NCBI RefSeq assembly: GCF_003443895.1
Contig: NZ_QQOA01000057.1
Location: 1-33,500, forward strand
Origin: Paraburkholderia phosphatilytica
Lineage (GTDB): Bacteria; Pseudomonadota; Gammaproteobacteria; Burkholderiales; Burkholderiaceae
Length of the DNA: 33,500 nt
Reading direction: 5' to 3'
The notes beneath the pieces were generated by a model. It was given only the letters and a program-made list of their open reading frames with translations. It searched no databases and was not told where the DNA came from. Positions 1 through 7,321 of this stretch are shown piece after piece (the first letter of the stretch is position 1; every line of letters begins with the position of its first letter). The position numbers and the translations under genes are program-made.

Positions 1-106
1 ATTCGCCAATACAACAAGCAAGCTGCCCCGTTGAAATGGAAGTATTCCGATCCAACTCGACGCATCCGGTGCAATTCATCCGGTTCAGCGGACTAGCCAG
101 CAGGGA

Positions 107-144
107 CGCGTGGCCGCACGGCAGCGTGCGTGTGCGGCCACGCG
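107..144. terminator. long GC-rich hairpin, possible terminator of a gene left of the window
   Basis: A perfect 13-base inverted repeat, CGCGTGGCCGCAC (107-119) and its complement (132-144), encloses a 12-base loop. No T-run follows on either side, so it is not a textbook intrinsic terminator. It may end transcription from the left or stabilise an mRNA 3' end. Confidence 0.5.
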
Positions 145-184
145 CGACATCATGATTGCCGCTCCGGCAGCCAGAACCGGCGTT

Positions 185-199
185 ATGCAAAAATTGCAT
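185..199. promoter_or_regulatory. palindromic operator candidate in the aspA leader
   Basis: ATGCAA-AAA-TTGCAT is a perfect 15-base palindrome containing the T-N11-A pattern of LysR-type sites. Its AT-richness stands out from the surrounding GC-rich DNA. It lies about 180 bases before the aspA start. The binding protein is unknown; LysR and Lrp/AsnC regulators are both plausible. Confidence 0.4.
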
Positions 200-203
200 G
201 AAA

Positions 204-229
204 GGATGCTGCAATAGCATCCCCTTTTT
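204..229 (+). terminator. hairpin plus T-run, terminator or attenuator before aspA
   Basis: GGATGCT (204-210) and AGCATCC (216-222) form a perfect 7-base stem with a 5-base loop, followed by CCTTTTT. This is the arrangement of a rho-independent terminator for rightward transcription. It sits about 150 bases before aspA, so it either ends an upstream transcript or attenuates an aspA leader. Confidence 0.5.
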
Positions 230-375
230 CCGCGGAATCCCTACTATTCGTATTGACGCGACGACGGCCTGATCGATCTGGCCGACCAGCCCGGTTTTTG
301 CCGGGGACAAGCTGGTTCGCGCGCACGGACAAGAAATCAATTCATTCAGGATTCCAAGCTAAAAGGACTAGCACC

Positions 376-1797
376 ATGCTCGCAACCACACGCATCGAAC
401 ACGATCTGCTCGGCGATCTCGCCGTTCCCGACGAAGCCTACTATGGCGTGCACACGCTGCGCGCGCTGACCAACTTCCCGATTACCGGCCTGCCGATCTC
501 GACGTACCCGAATCTCGTCAACGCGCTCGCTTACGTGAAGGAAGCCGCCGCGCTCGCGAACTGCGAACTCGGGCTGCTCGACGAGCGCAAGACCAAGGCG
601 ATCGTGCATGCATGCCGTCAGATCCGCACGGGCGTCGCGCATGAACATTTCGTGGTGGACGTGATCCAGGGCGGCGCGGGCACGTCGACCAACATGAACG
701 CGAACGAGGTGATCGCGAACCTGGCGCTGGAGCATCTCGGCTGCCGGCGCGGCGACTACGCGACACTGCATCCGAACGAAGACGTGAACCTCGGCCAGAG
801 CACCAACGACGTCTATCCGACCGCGCTGAAAATCGCGACCTACATGGGCATCGCGCAGCTCGTGGACGCGATGGGCGTGCTGCGCGCTTCGTTCGAGCGC
901 AAAGCGGAGGAGTTCAAGGACGACCTCAAGATGGGTCGCACGCAGCTGCAGGACGCCGTGCCGATGACGCTCGGCCAGGAGTTCAGCACCTTCGCGGTGA
1001 TGCTGGGCGAAGACGAAGAGCGCCTGCGCGAAGCGTCGAAGCTGATCTGCGAAATCAACCTGGGCGCAACGGCGATCGGAACCGGCATCAACACGTCGCC
1101 GGACTACGCACCGCTCGCGTGCCGGCACCTTGCCGCGGTGACCGGTATTCCGGTCACCACGTCGCCGAATCTCGTCGAAGCGACGCAGGACGTTGGCTCG
1201 TTCGTGCAGCTTTCGGGCGTGTTGAAGCGGGTGGCGGTGAAGCTCTCGAAGACCTGCAACGACCTTCGTCTGCTGTCGAGCGGCCCGCGCGCGGGTCTCG
1301 GCGAAATCAACCTGCCGCCGGTGCAGGCCGGCTCCAGCATCATGCCGGGCAAGGTGAACCCGGTGATTCCCGAGGTGGTCAACCAGATCGCGTTCGAAGT
1401 GATCGGCAACGACGTGACGGTCAGCTTTGCGGCCGAAGCCGGCCAGCTGCAGCTGAATGCATTCGAGCCGATCATTGCGCACAGCCTGTTCAAGAGCGTC
1501 GCGCATCTGCGTGCGGGGTGCCTGACGCTCGCGTCGAAGTGCGTGGACGGCATCACGGCGAATCGCGAGCGGCTGCGCTCGCTCGTCGAGAACTCGATCG
1601 GCATCGTGACCGCGCTCAATCCGTACATCGGCTACGTGAACGCGACGCAGGTGGCGCAGGAAGCGTTGCTGTCCGGTCGCGGCGTGGCGGAAATCGTGAT
1701 CGAAAAGGGCTTGCTGACGCGCGCGCAGCTCGATGAAATCCTGCAGCCCGCGATGCTGACGCAGCCGCGTCAGGCGCTGGTGTTTGGGGATCGCTGA
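376..1797 (+). CDS. aspA: aspartate ammonia-lyase (aspartase)
   Basis: Cytosolic enzyme that reversibly converts L-aspartate to fumarate and ammonia. The 473-residue product has the usual length for the fumarase/aspartase superfamily. It carries the superfamily signature GSSIMPGKVNP near residues 319-329, which forms the flexible catalytic loop, and a GxSTNDVYPTA-type segment further upstream. The start at 376 is chosen because AAGGA lies just upstream at 362-367 and the protein then begins like other aspartases. An open extension to 253 is rejected. The gene appears monocistronic: it is preceded by a structured leader and followed by a strong hairpin, and argC converges on it. Fumarase C is the main alternative, but the N-terminal sequence (IEHDLLGDLAVPDEAYYGVH) is aspartase-like. 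Confidence 0.95.
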   Translation: MLATTRIEHDLLGDLAVPDEAYYGVHTLRALTNFPITGLPISTYPNLVNALAYVKEAAALANCELGLLDERKTKAIVHACRQIRTGVAHEHFVVDVIQGGAGTSTNMNANEVIANLALEHLGCRRGDYATLHPNEDVNLGQSTNDVYPTALKIATYMGIAQLVDAMGVLRASFERKAEEFKDDLKMGRTQLQDAVPMTLGQEFSTFAVMLGEDEERLREASKLICEINLGATAIGTGINTSPDYAPLACRHLAAVTGIPVTTSPNLVEATQDVGSFVQLSGVLKRVAVKLSKTCNDLRLLSSGPRAGLGEINLPPVQAGSSIMPGKVNPVIPEVVNQIAFEVIGNDVTVSFAAEAGQLQLNAFEPIIAHSLFKSVAHLRAGCLTLASKCVDGITANRERLRSLVENSIGIVTALNPYIGYVNATQVAQEALLSGRGVAEIVIEKGLLTRAQLDEILQPAMLTQPRQALVFGDR

Positions 1798-1815
1798 CAC
1801 GCGTTGAAGCATGAC

Positions 1816-1848
1816 GGTCCGTGCGCGTTGCGGTTCCGCGCACGGACC
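1816..1848. terminator. bidirectional hairpin between convergent aspA and argC
   Basis: A perfect 12-base stem, GGTCCGTGCGCG (1816-1827) and its complement (1837-1848), encloses a 9-base loop. It occupies most of the 67-base gap between the two convergent genes, so it probably terminates both. No clear T-run is present. Confidence 0.6.
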
Positions 1849-1864
1849 TCCTGGCGTCAATTCG

Positions 1865-2794
1865 TCAGAGCCGCTCCAGCATCAGATCGAGATTCTGCAC
1901 GGCCGCGCCTGAAGCACCTTTACCAAGGTTGTCGAACACCGCCGCAAGCAGCACCTGTCCATGCTCGTCGCTGGCGAACACACCCAGGCGGAGATCGTTG
2001 GTGCCATTCAACGCTTGCGGATCGAGGCACGCCGCCGTGCGCGATTCATCGAGCGACATCACCTGCACGTGACGCGTATCCACGTAATGACGCGCGAGGC
2101 AGGTCTGCAGTGTCGCGGCGCTCACGCCCGTCTGCAACAGACGCAGTTCCAGCGGAATGGTCAGCACGATGCCTTGCCGGAACGCGCCGTACGCCGGCAG
2201 GAAAAACGGACGCTGGCCGAGCCCCGCATGGTGCTGGATCTCCGGCGTGTGCTTGTGCCGCAGTTCCAGCCCGTACACCTGAAACGCCGGCGCACTTGCT
2301 GCGTTCGGCCCTTCGTGTTCTTCGACCCGCGCCCGCCCACCGCCTGAGTAGCCCGACACCGCATGAATGGCAAACGGGTAGTCGCGCGGCACCAGCCCGG
2401 CCTCGATTAACGGCCTGAGCAGGCCGATTGCGCCCGTCGGATAGCAACCCGGATTCGTCACGCGCCGCGCGTTCGCGATCGACCGCGCCTGTCCCTCCGC
2501 CATCTCCGGAAATCCGTAGGTCCAGCCCAGCGCCGTGCGATGCGCGGAGCTCGCGTCGATCACGCGGACGGCGGGATTCCCGATCGCCTCCACCGCTTCA
2601 CGCGCGGCCGCATCGGGCAGACACAGGATCGCGATATCGCATGCGTTGATCGCTTCGGCACGGCGCTGCGGGTTCTTGCGGTCGCTAGCCGGCAGCGTAA
2701 AGACGCGCAGATCGGCGCGGCCGTGCAGGCGCTCGTGAATCTGCAGCCCGGTCGTGCCCTGGTCGCCATCGATGAAAACAACGGGGTGGCTCAT
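1865..2794 (-). CDS. argC: N-acetyl-gamma-glutamyl-phosphate reductase, type 2
   Basis: NADPH-dependent reductase of arginine biosynthesis that converts N-acetylglutamyl-5-phosphate to the semialdehyde. The 309-residue length and sequence fit the shorter type-2 ArgC family. The nucleotide-binding N terminus reads FIDGDQGTTGLQIHERL. The catalytic cysteine is in NPGCYPTG (about C117), and the conserved HAVSGYSGGGR segment follows. GAGGA lies a suitable distance before the ATG at 2794. No other arginine gene is nearby. The divergent LysR gene to the right may control it. Beta-proteobacteria often carry a separate longer ArgC, so this may be a second copy; the window cannot show that. Confidence 0.93.
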   Translation of the reverse strand: MSHPVVFIDGDQGTTGLQIHERLHGRADLRVFTLPASDRKNPQRRAEAINACDIAILCLPDAAAREAVEAIGNPAVRVIDASSAHRTALGWTYGFPEMAEGQARSIANARRVTNPGCYPTGAIGLLRPLIEAGLVPRDYPFAIHAVSGYSGGGRARVEEHEGPNAASAPAFQVYGLELRHKHTPEIQHHAGLGQRPFFLPAYGAFRQGIVLTIPLELRLLQTGVSAATLQTCLARHYVDTRHVQVMSLDESRTAACLDPQALNGTNDLRLGVFASDEHGQVLLAAVFDNLGKGASGAAVQNLDLMLERL

Positions 2795-2876
2795 GTCGCT
2801 GATCCTCGGAAACGTGCGTTGCCATAAAGGGAGAAAGCAGCCCTTATGTTCGGCGCGACGCTAGAATCGGTAAAGT

Positions 2877-2900
2877 TGAATTTCATGACTTTGAGATTCA
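2877..2900. promoter_or_regulatory. imperfect palindrome between argC and lysR
   Basis: TGAATTTC (2877-2884) and GAGATTCA (2893-2900) form an imperfect inverted repeat, matching at 7 of 8 positions, in the AT-rich part of the divergent argC-lysR gap. It ends 25 bases before the lysR start. The position suits a LysR autoregulatory site. This is inference from position and symmetry only. Confidence 0.35.
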
Positions 2901-2925
2901 GTTTTTATGAACCGAGGGGGGCGTC

Positions 2926-3810
2926 ATGCGGGAAATCAGTCTGGATCGTTTGCGCACGCTGGTGGCAATCGCCGAGCGCGGCTCGTTCGTCGAGGCGGCG
3001 CGCGCATTGCACCTCGCGCCGCCCACGGTCAGTTTGCACATCGCGGAACTCGAAAGCCGGGTGGGGGCGCAGTTGCTGTCGCGGCAACGCGGCAGCGTGC
3101 GTCCGTCGGCGATCGGCGAGGTCCTGGTGGAACGCGCGCGTCGTTTGCTGGCGGACGCCGAACGCACGCTCGACGACATCGAGCGGCAGGTTCAGGGGCT
3201 GGCCGGTCGCGTGCGGCTGGGCGCATCGACCGGCGCGATCGTGCATCTGCTGCCGCGCGCGCTCGAAGCGCTGAACCGGGATCACCCGGGCATCGACGTG
3301 CAGGTCGCCGTGCTGACGTCGCAGGAAACGCTCGCGCGCATCGCGGATGGCCTGCTCGACGTGGGACTGGTTGCGTTGCCGCAACCGCCGGCCGCGGGTC
3401 TCGTGGTCAAGCGCTGGCGGCGCGACCCAGTCATGGCGTTCCTGCCCGCGGACTGGGCGGCGCCTGCGCGCGTCACGCCGAAGTGGCTTGCCGGCCGTCC
3501 GCTGATTCTCAACGACGCGAGCACGCGGCTGTCGAGACAGACCGCGGAGTGGTTTGCGGCGGACGGCTACCAGCCGGTGCCGCGGATCGAGCTCAACTAC
3601 AACGATGCGATTCGCAGTCTCGTCGCGGCTGGATATGGCGCCGCGTTGCTGCCGCACGAGGCGCCGACGCCGCTCGCCGATGCGCGCGTCGTGATGCGTC
3701 CGCTGCGGCCCGCGCTGTGGCGAGAACTGGGCATCGCGCATCGGGCGGGGCAGGTCGAACGTGCCGTCCAGCATGTGCTGGATGCGCTGTGGGCGTTGCG
3801 TGCGCGGTGA
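2926..3810 (+). CDS. LysR-family transcriptional regulator
   Basis: A 294-residue protein of typical LysR length. The winged helix-turn-helix covers about residues 4-62 (LDRLRTLVAIAERGSFVEAA, then the recognition helix around PPTVSLHIAELE). A periplasmic-binding-type effector domain spans roughly residues 90-290. GAGGGGG precedes the ATG. It lies divergently from argC and 189 bases ahead of the MFS transporter gene, either of which could be its target. The effector is not recognisable from sequence. Confidence 0.92.
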   Translation: MREISLDRLRTLVAIAERGSFVEAARALHLAPPTVSLHIAELESRVGAQLLSRQRGSVRPSAIGEVLVERARRLLADAERTLDDIERQVQGLAGRVRLGASTGAIVHLLPRALEALNRDHPGIDVQVAVLTSQETLARIADGLLDVGLVALPQPPAAGLVVKRWRRDPVMAFLPADWAAPARVTPKWLAGRPLILNDASTRLSRQTAEWFAADGYQPVPRIELNYNDAIRSLVAAGYGAALLPHEAPTPLADARVVMRPLRPALWRELGIAHRAGQVERAVQHVLDALWALRAR

Positions 3811-3999
3811 CGCCTATTCGTCAGACCAACGTCGTTGGCCCAACCCCAGGGTAAACGAATATTTGCATATGGCTAATGATTTATACAATGGCAAAAAATC
3901 GTCGCCGTGACTGAGGTGCTTCAACGCCATCCGCAACCTCGCTCGCGGTCGCCCTGAAGCTAAAGCCTGATGCCTGAGCCTGACGGCCTGGAGTGAGAC
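3811..3999 (+). promoter_or_regulatory. AT-rich promoter region of the MFS gene
   Basis: The stretch around 3855-3893 is distinctly AT-rich and contains TTGCAT followed 15 bases later by TACAAT. This resembles a sigma-70 promoter with short spacing. The rest of the gap shows no gene. GGAGTGAG immediately before 4000 is the ribosome binding site. Confidence 0.35.
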
Positions 4000-5322
4000 A
4001 TGCCTACCCCCATCGTGGCCGCCGAGGCCGTTGACGTCGATCTGTCGGTCGAAGAAGGGTCGCTGCTGCGCAAGGTCGCGTGGCGGATCGTGCCGTTCCT
4101 GTTCCTCTGCTACGTCGTGTCGTTTCTCGACCGCATCAACATCGGTTTCGCGCAGTTGCAGATGAAGCACGACCTGGGCTTCAGCGACGCGATGTACGGC
4201 CTCGGCGCCGCCGCGTTCTATGTCGGCTACGTCGCGTTCGAGGTGCCGAGCAACATGCTGCTCGCGAGGTTCGGCGCGCGCAGGACGTTCGCGCGCATCA
4301 TGCTGCTGTGGGGGCTCGCCTCGACGGGCATGATGTTCGTGTCGAACGCGCCGTCGTTCTACGCGCTGCGCTTCCTGCTCGGCGTCTTCGAGGCGGGCTT
4401 CTTTCCGGGCATCGTGCTGTACGTGACCTACTGGTTCCCGGCCAACCGCCGCGCAGCCGTGATGTCGATTTTCTTTGCCGGCGTCGCGGTAGCGGGCGTG
4501 CTGGGCGGCCTCTTTTCCGGCTGGATCATGAAGGACATGGCCGGTTTGCTGGGGCTGTACGGCTGGCAATGGATGTTCGTGCTGGAAGGCATCCCCGCGC
4601 TCGTGCTTGCAGCCGTCGCACTGGGCTGTCTCGTCGATACGCCGCGCGAGGCCCGCTGGCTGACCGACACCGAAAAGCTCACGCTGACGCGACTGTGCCG
4701 AAGCGACGCACGTGAGCACGCCACACACGGGCGGCGTGGTCTTGCGGCGGCGCTCTTCGATCCGAAGGTGTATCTGTTCGCATTCGTCTATTTTTCGCTA
4801 ACGTGCGCATCGCTCACGCTCAATTTCTGGATGCCGTTGATCATTCGCGACTTCGGCGTGCACGACGTGATGTCGATCAGTCTGTATTCGGTCGTGCCCA
4901 ATGCGATCGGTGCGGTGGGGCTGATGCTGGTTGCGCGGCATTCCGACCAGACCGAAGAACGCCGCCGGCATTTTTCGTTCTGCACGATCGGCGGCGCGCT
5001 GGCATTCGGCGCGTTGACGTTGCATGTCGGCAATCTGGCCGTGATGCTCGGCTTTCTTTCGATGGCGTGCGTGCTGATATTCGCGGCACTGCCGATCTTC
5101 TGGGCGGTGCCGTCGACGCAACTGTCCGGCGATGCGGCGGCGGCAGGCATCGCACTCATCAGCAGCATCGGCATCACGAGCGGCATCGTGAGCCCGTGGG
5201 TGATCGGCATGATTCGAACCAGTACAGGCAGCATCGACGGCGCGGTGTATCTGCTGTCAGCATTGCTCGTTGTGAGCGGCATCGCGATGCTGTTCGGCGT
5301 GAAGCGTTCAGTCGCGGCGTAG
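4000..5322 (+). CDS. MFS transporter, anion:cation symporter (ACS) type
   Basis: Inner-membrane secondary transporter of 440 residues with about 12 predicted hydrophobic segments. The first helix ends in the ACS-family hallmark FLDRINIGFAQLQM (about residues 42-57). LRFLLGVFEAGFFPGI and VTYWFP follow in the fourth and fifth helices, as in phthalate, tartrate, glucarate and galactonate permeases. The substrate is therefore probably an organic or sugar acid, but it cannot be named. The preceding LysR gene on the same strand may regulate it. Its last 15 bases overlap the 3' end of the convergent tssE. Confidence 0.9.
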   Translation: MPTPIVAAEAVDVDLSVEEGSLLRKVAWRIVPFLFLCYVVSFLDRINIGFAQLQMKHDLGFSDAMYGLGAAAFYVGYVAFEVPSNMLLARFGARRTFARIMLLWGLASTGMMFVSNAPSFYALRFLLGVFEAGFFPGIVLYVTYWFPANRRAAVMSIFFAGVAVAGVLGGLFSGWIMKDMAGLLGLYGWQWMFVLEGIPALVLAAVALGCLVDTPREARWLTDTEKLTLTRLCRSDAREHATHGRRGLAAALFDPKVYLFAFVYFSLTCASLTLNFWMPLIIRDFGVHDVMSISLYSVVPNAIGAVGLMLVARHSDQTEERRRHFSFCTIGGALAFGALTLHVGNLAVMLGFLSMACVLIFAALPIFWAVPSTQLSGDAAAAGIALISSIGITSGIVSPWVIGMIRTSTGSIDGAVYLLSALLVVSGIAMLFGVKRSVAA

Positions 5323-5742
5323 CGCGTTTTGCAGCATCCTTAGCCGCGTCTTGCCGTTGGGCGTGAAGTCGGTCCAGAAACGCACGAGCCCTTCGCGGCG
5401 CAGATGGCAGGACATCGCGAAGCGGAGCAGCATGCGTGGCTGAGTGGCGTCGATCTCGATGTCGATCCATTTCAGACGCGGCTCGTACGCGAGCAGCGTC
5501 GCCTCGATCCCATGTTTCAGCCGCTGCGCCGACGATGGCAGATGCCGGTAAATGGCGGACAGGTCGTCGAGCCCGTAATCCGGCAAATGCGCGAGCGCGT
5601 GGCGCCTGCTGTTCAGAATGCGCTGGATGTTGTCGCGCACCGACAGGAACGTCTGGACTTCAAGCGAGAAGTCGTTCACGTTCGATCCATCCGCGAAGTG
5701 ACCCGTGATCGGTTCGAACAGCCCCGGTCCGGCGTGCGTCAT
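5308..5742 (-). CDS. tssE: orphan type VI secretion baseplate protein TssE (gp25-like)
   Basis: TssE is the gp25/lysozyme-related wedge component of the type VI secretion baseplate. The 144-residue product shows the family pattern: ILNSRR (about 42-47), the LPDYGLDD motif (about 53-60), IEATLLAYEPRL (about 79-90) and a C-terminal beta-rich part. The frame looks intact and near full length. Its start overlaps the stop of the degraded tssH remnant (ATGA), the coupling expected in a working operon, but no other tss gene is present. The 3' end overlaps the convergent MFS gene by 15 bases. It is probably a leftover of a lost cluster; a role with a second cluster elsewhere is possible. Confidence 0.82.
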   Translation of the reverse strand: MTHAGPGLFEPITGHFADGSNVNDFSLEVQTFLSVRDNIQRILNSRRHALAHLPDYGLDDLSAIYRHLPSSAQRLKHGIEATLLAYEPRLKWIDIEIDATQPRMLLRFAMSCHLRREGLVRFWTDFTPNGKTRLRMLQNALRRD

Positions 5743-5960
5743 GACCTAGCCTTCAGCGCGGAGGGTGTGTCGTCGAACGCCACGCCGATGCCGTCTTCGT
5801 CGTTGAACGCGAGTCTCACTATCTGTGTTTTGCAATGCTGCGCCGCGTACCAGCAGTTCGCGTGAGAGCACGGGCAGGATCTGCTGGTCCAGCAGACTGT
5901 CGATATTGCGCGCGCCGGAATCGGGCAGCCGTTATCGCGGTCTCGCGCAGGACATGGGGC
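5739..5960 (-). pseudogene. tssH: 3' remnant of tssH/clpV (type VI secretion ATPase), frameshifted
   Basis: Read leftward, this stretch gives the C-terminal end of a ClpV-type AAA+ ATPase, but in pieces. One frame reads PDSGARNIDSLLDQQILPV followed by LSRELL, which matches the conserved ClpV small-domain segment. A different frame then supplies the terminus VRLAFNDEDGIGVAFDD and ends at a TGA overlapping the tssE start. Upstream of PDSGARN the first frame has a stop (TAA), so at least two indels separate the fragments. Nothing of the Walker motifs or N-terminal domain remains; the unrelated DUF1801 gene begins its 3' end at 5979. ClpV recycles the contracted VipA/VipB sheath, and this copy cannot. 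Confidence 0.75.
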
Positions 5961-5978
5961 TGCGCGCGCCGCCACGCG

Positions 5979-6404
5979 CTACGCTGCCTTGCTCTTCGCC
6001 GTTTTGGTACGGGTCGACGCGGTCGCGTTCTTCTTCAGGTGGCTGAGGTTGTAGTCGATCGCGGCCTTCACCAGACGCTTCAGCTTGTGCGCATCCACCT
6101 TGTCGCCTTCGAAGAAATCGATCGCGCGCCGAGCGTTGCCGTCGAGCCCGTCGTTGAAAAGCTGGTCCGGATCCGGAATGCCCGCGCCATGCATGAACGT
6201 GACTTTCACCTTGCCCTTGTGCGCGTTTGCCACCGCGATCATGCCGTCGCGCGACCACACGGGGCTGCCCATCCACTTCCATTCCTCGATCACCTCGGGG
6301 TCGGCGTCGAGCATGACCTTGCGGATGCTCGCAAAGGTCTTGCCGCGCCAGTCGGTGAGCTCGGCGATCATCTGGTCGATTCGTTCGGAAGGGTTCATGG
6401 TCAT
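5979..6404 (-). CDS. DUF1801 (YdhG-like) protein
   Basis: A 141-residue small cytosolic protein of the DUF1801/YdhG superfamily. The family pattern is visible as ADPEVIEEWKWMGSPVWSRD near residues 34-53, then VTFMHGAGIPDPDQLFNDG and RRAIDFFEGD. The C terminus is a Lys/Ala/Thr-rich tail. GGAG precedes the ATG at 6404; a second ATG lies at 6398. It follows the AHSA1 gene by 45 bases, and this ArsR-AHSA1-DUF1801 set is a recurrent association in proteobacteria. Its biochemical function is unknown. Confidence 0.85.
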   Translation of the reverse strand: MTMNPSERIDQMIAELTDWRGKTFASIRKVMLDADPEVIEEWKWMGSPVWSRDGMIAVANAHKGKVKVTFMHGAGIPDPDQLFNDGLDGNARRAIDFFEGDKVDAHKLKRLVKAAIDYNLSHLKKNATASTRTKTAKSKAA

Positions 6405-6449
6405 AGGCGCTCCGTGTGCCGGATTGAGGTTGTGTGCAGTGCAGCCGCG

Positions 6450-6860
6450 TCAGTCGATGCGCGCGACGACCTGCTCCAGTTCGCCGAAGAAACGTTGCCA
6501 TCCCGCCTGGGCGCCGTGGTAGGCCTGCTGCTGATCCGGCCGGAAGCCCGACTGCTCCATGCGCAGATGCGTGCCGGCGCCGGCAGCCGTGAGCGTCCAC
6601 GTGACGACGCTCTCGAGACCGTACGCCGCCCACGTGTACGACAGCGTTTTGTGCGCCTCGACGACGAGCACCTTGCAGTCTACCGCGCCCCAGTCGGCGG
6701 TCAGCTTGAACGAATGGTCGACGACGGGCGCGAAGTCGTTCTTCATCAGCCATTCCGCGATCAGATGCGGCTGCGTGAGTGCGCGCCAGATCTTTTCCGG
6801 CGCATGCGGAATCTCGCGTTCGACGACGACGGAGAGCGTTTCGGTCGTGGGCTTGCTCAT
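6450..6860 (-). CDS. SRPBCC/AHSA1-domain protein
   Basis: A 136-residue protein of the Aha1-C/START-like (SRPBCC) fold, a hydrophobic-cavity domain. The start EREIPHAPEKIWRALTQPHLIAEWL, the central TYTWAAYGLESVVTWTL-type strands and the C-terminal GWQRFFGELEQVV helix are characteristic. The ATG at 6860 overlaps the stop of the upstream arsR gene (ATGA) and has GAAGGA before it, so the two are translationally coupled. Paired ArsR and AHSA1 genes are common, with the ArsR protein presumably regulating the pair. The ligand is unknown. Confidence 0.88.
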   Translation of the reverse strand: MSKPTTETLSVVVEREIPHAPEKIWRALTQPHLIAEWLMKNDFAPVVDHSFKLTADWGAVDCKVLVVEAHKTLSYTWAAYGLESVVTWTLTAAGAGTHLRMEQSGFRPDQQQAYHGAQAGWQRFFGELEQVVARID

Positions 6861-7180
6861 TGATCCATCCTTCTGAGTAGGTCTTCGAGACGATCGAACC
6901 GGTTCTGCCAGAAGCTGGCCATCTGGCTCGTCCAGTCGATCAGTGGCGCAAGCGCGCCGAGCTGCGCGCTGTAATGCGTTTGACGGCCCTGCTGGCGATC
7001 GCGCACCAGCCCGGCCTGCTTCAGCACGCCGAGATGCTTCGACACCGCCGGTTGTGACACGCCCGCCTGAGCGGTCAGCGCGCCGACCGTCTGCTCGCCT
7101 TCGCGGCATAGCCGTTCGAAGAGCGCGCGACGGGTGGGGTCGGCGAGGGTACGGAAGAGCGTATCGTGAATGTCCGACAT
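6857..7180 (-). CDS. ArsR-family transcriptional regulator
   Basis: A 107-residue winged helix-turn-helix repressor. It has the N-terminal FRTLADPTRRALFERL helix and the recognition segment AGVSQPAVSKHLGVLKQAGLV (about residues 41-61), then the wing DRQQGRQTHYSA. No metal-binding cysteine pair is present, so it belongs to the non-metal ArsR group usually found with AHSA1 genes. The start at 7180 gives the normal family N terminus. The open frame reaches 7270, but those extra residues are not ArsR-like. Two palindrome-like sites lie directly upstream and probably mediate autoregulation. Confidence 0.9.
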   Translation of the reverse strand: MSDIHDTLFRTLADPTRRALFERLCREGEQTVGALTAQAGVSQPAVSKHLGVLKQAGLVRDRQQGRQTHYSAQLGALAPLIDWTSQMASFWQNRFDRLEDLLRRMDQ

Positions 7181-7188
7181 TTTAACGT

Positions 7189-7230
7189 ATAACTGGTGAG
7201 TTATTGAATTGCATGTTACTGCGCAGTTAT
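7189..7230. promoter_or_regulatory. two repeated palindromic sites before arsR (ArsR operator candidate)
   Basis: ATAACTGGTGAGTTAT (7189-7204) is a perfect inverted repeat with 6-base arms. A related 16-mer, GTTACTGCGCAGTTAT (7215-7230), begins 26 bases further on, matches it at 11 of 16 positions and contains the perfect palindrome ACTGCGCAGT. The pair sits 8-50 bases before the arsR start. The repeat, symmetry and position fit a two-site operator for the adjacent ArsR dimer. Confidence 0.55.
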
Positions 7231-7321
7231 ATTTTTGGCAAGCACGACGAGAAAACTCGAAAGCACGCATGAACTCGCATGCCTGGAAGGTTATAGATAG
7301 TTCGGGTGTTCCCGGCGCGGC

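Larger units (their letters stand above)
1..375. other. non-coding leader region upstream of aspA
   Basis: I find no convincing gene here. The stretch holds three separate structures, listed individually: a long GC-rich hairpin (107-144), an AT-rich palindrome (185-199) and a hairpin followed by a T-run (204-229). A good ribosome binding site for aspA lies at its right end. The frame of aspA stays open leftward to 253, but that extension lacks aspartase similarity and a ribosome binding site. Confidence 0.7.

Noticed and set aside
346..1860. Long open frame on the minus strand opposite aspA (504 codons)
   Set aside because: The product is rich in Arg, His and Ala with no family pattern; it is the usual antisense shadow of a high-GC gene. 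The aspA reading has clear catalytic motifs.
5739..5975. A 78-codon minus-strand frame read as a separate small gene
   Set aside because: Only its C-terminal part carries signal, and that signal is the terminus of ClpV. The rest is out of frame, so it is treated as part of the tssH pseudogene.
5835..6863. A 342-codon plus-strand frame over the DUF1801 and AHSA1 genes
   Set aside because: It is antisense to two coupled genes with recognisable families and shows no domain.
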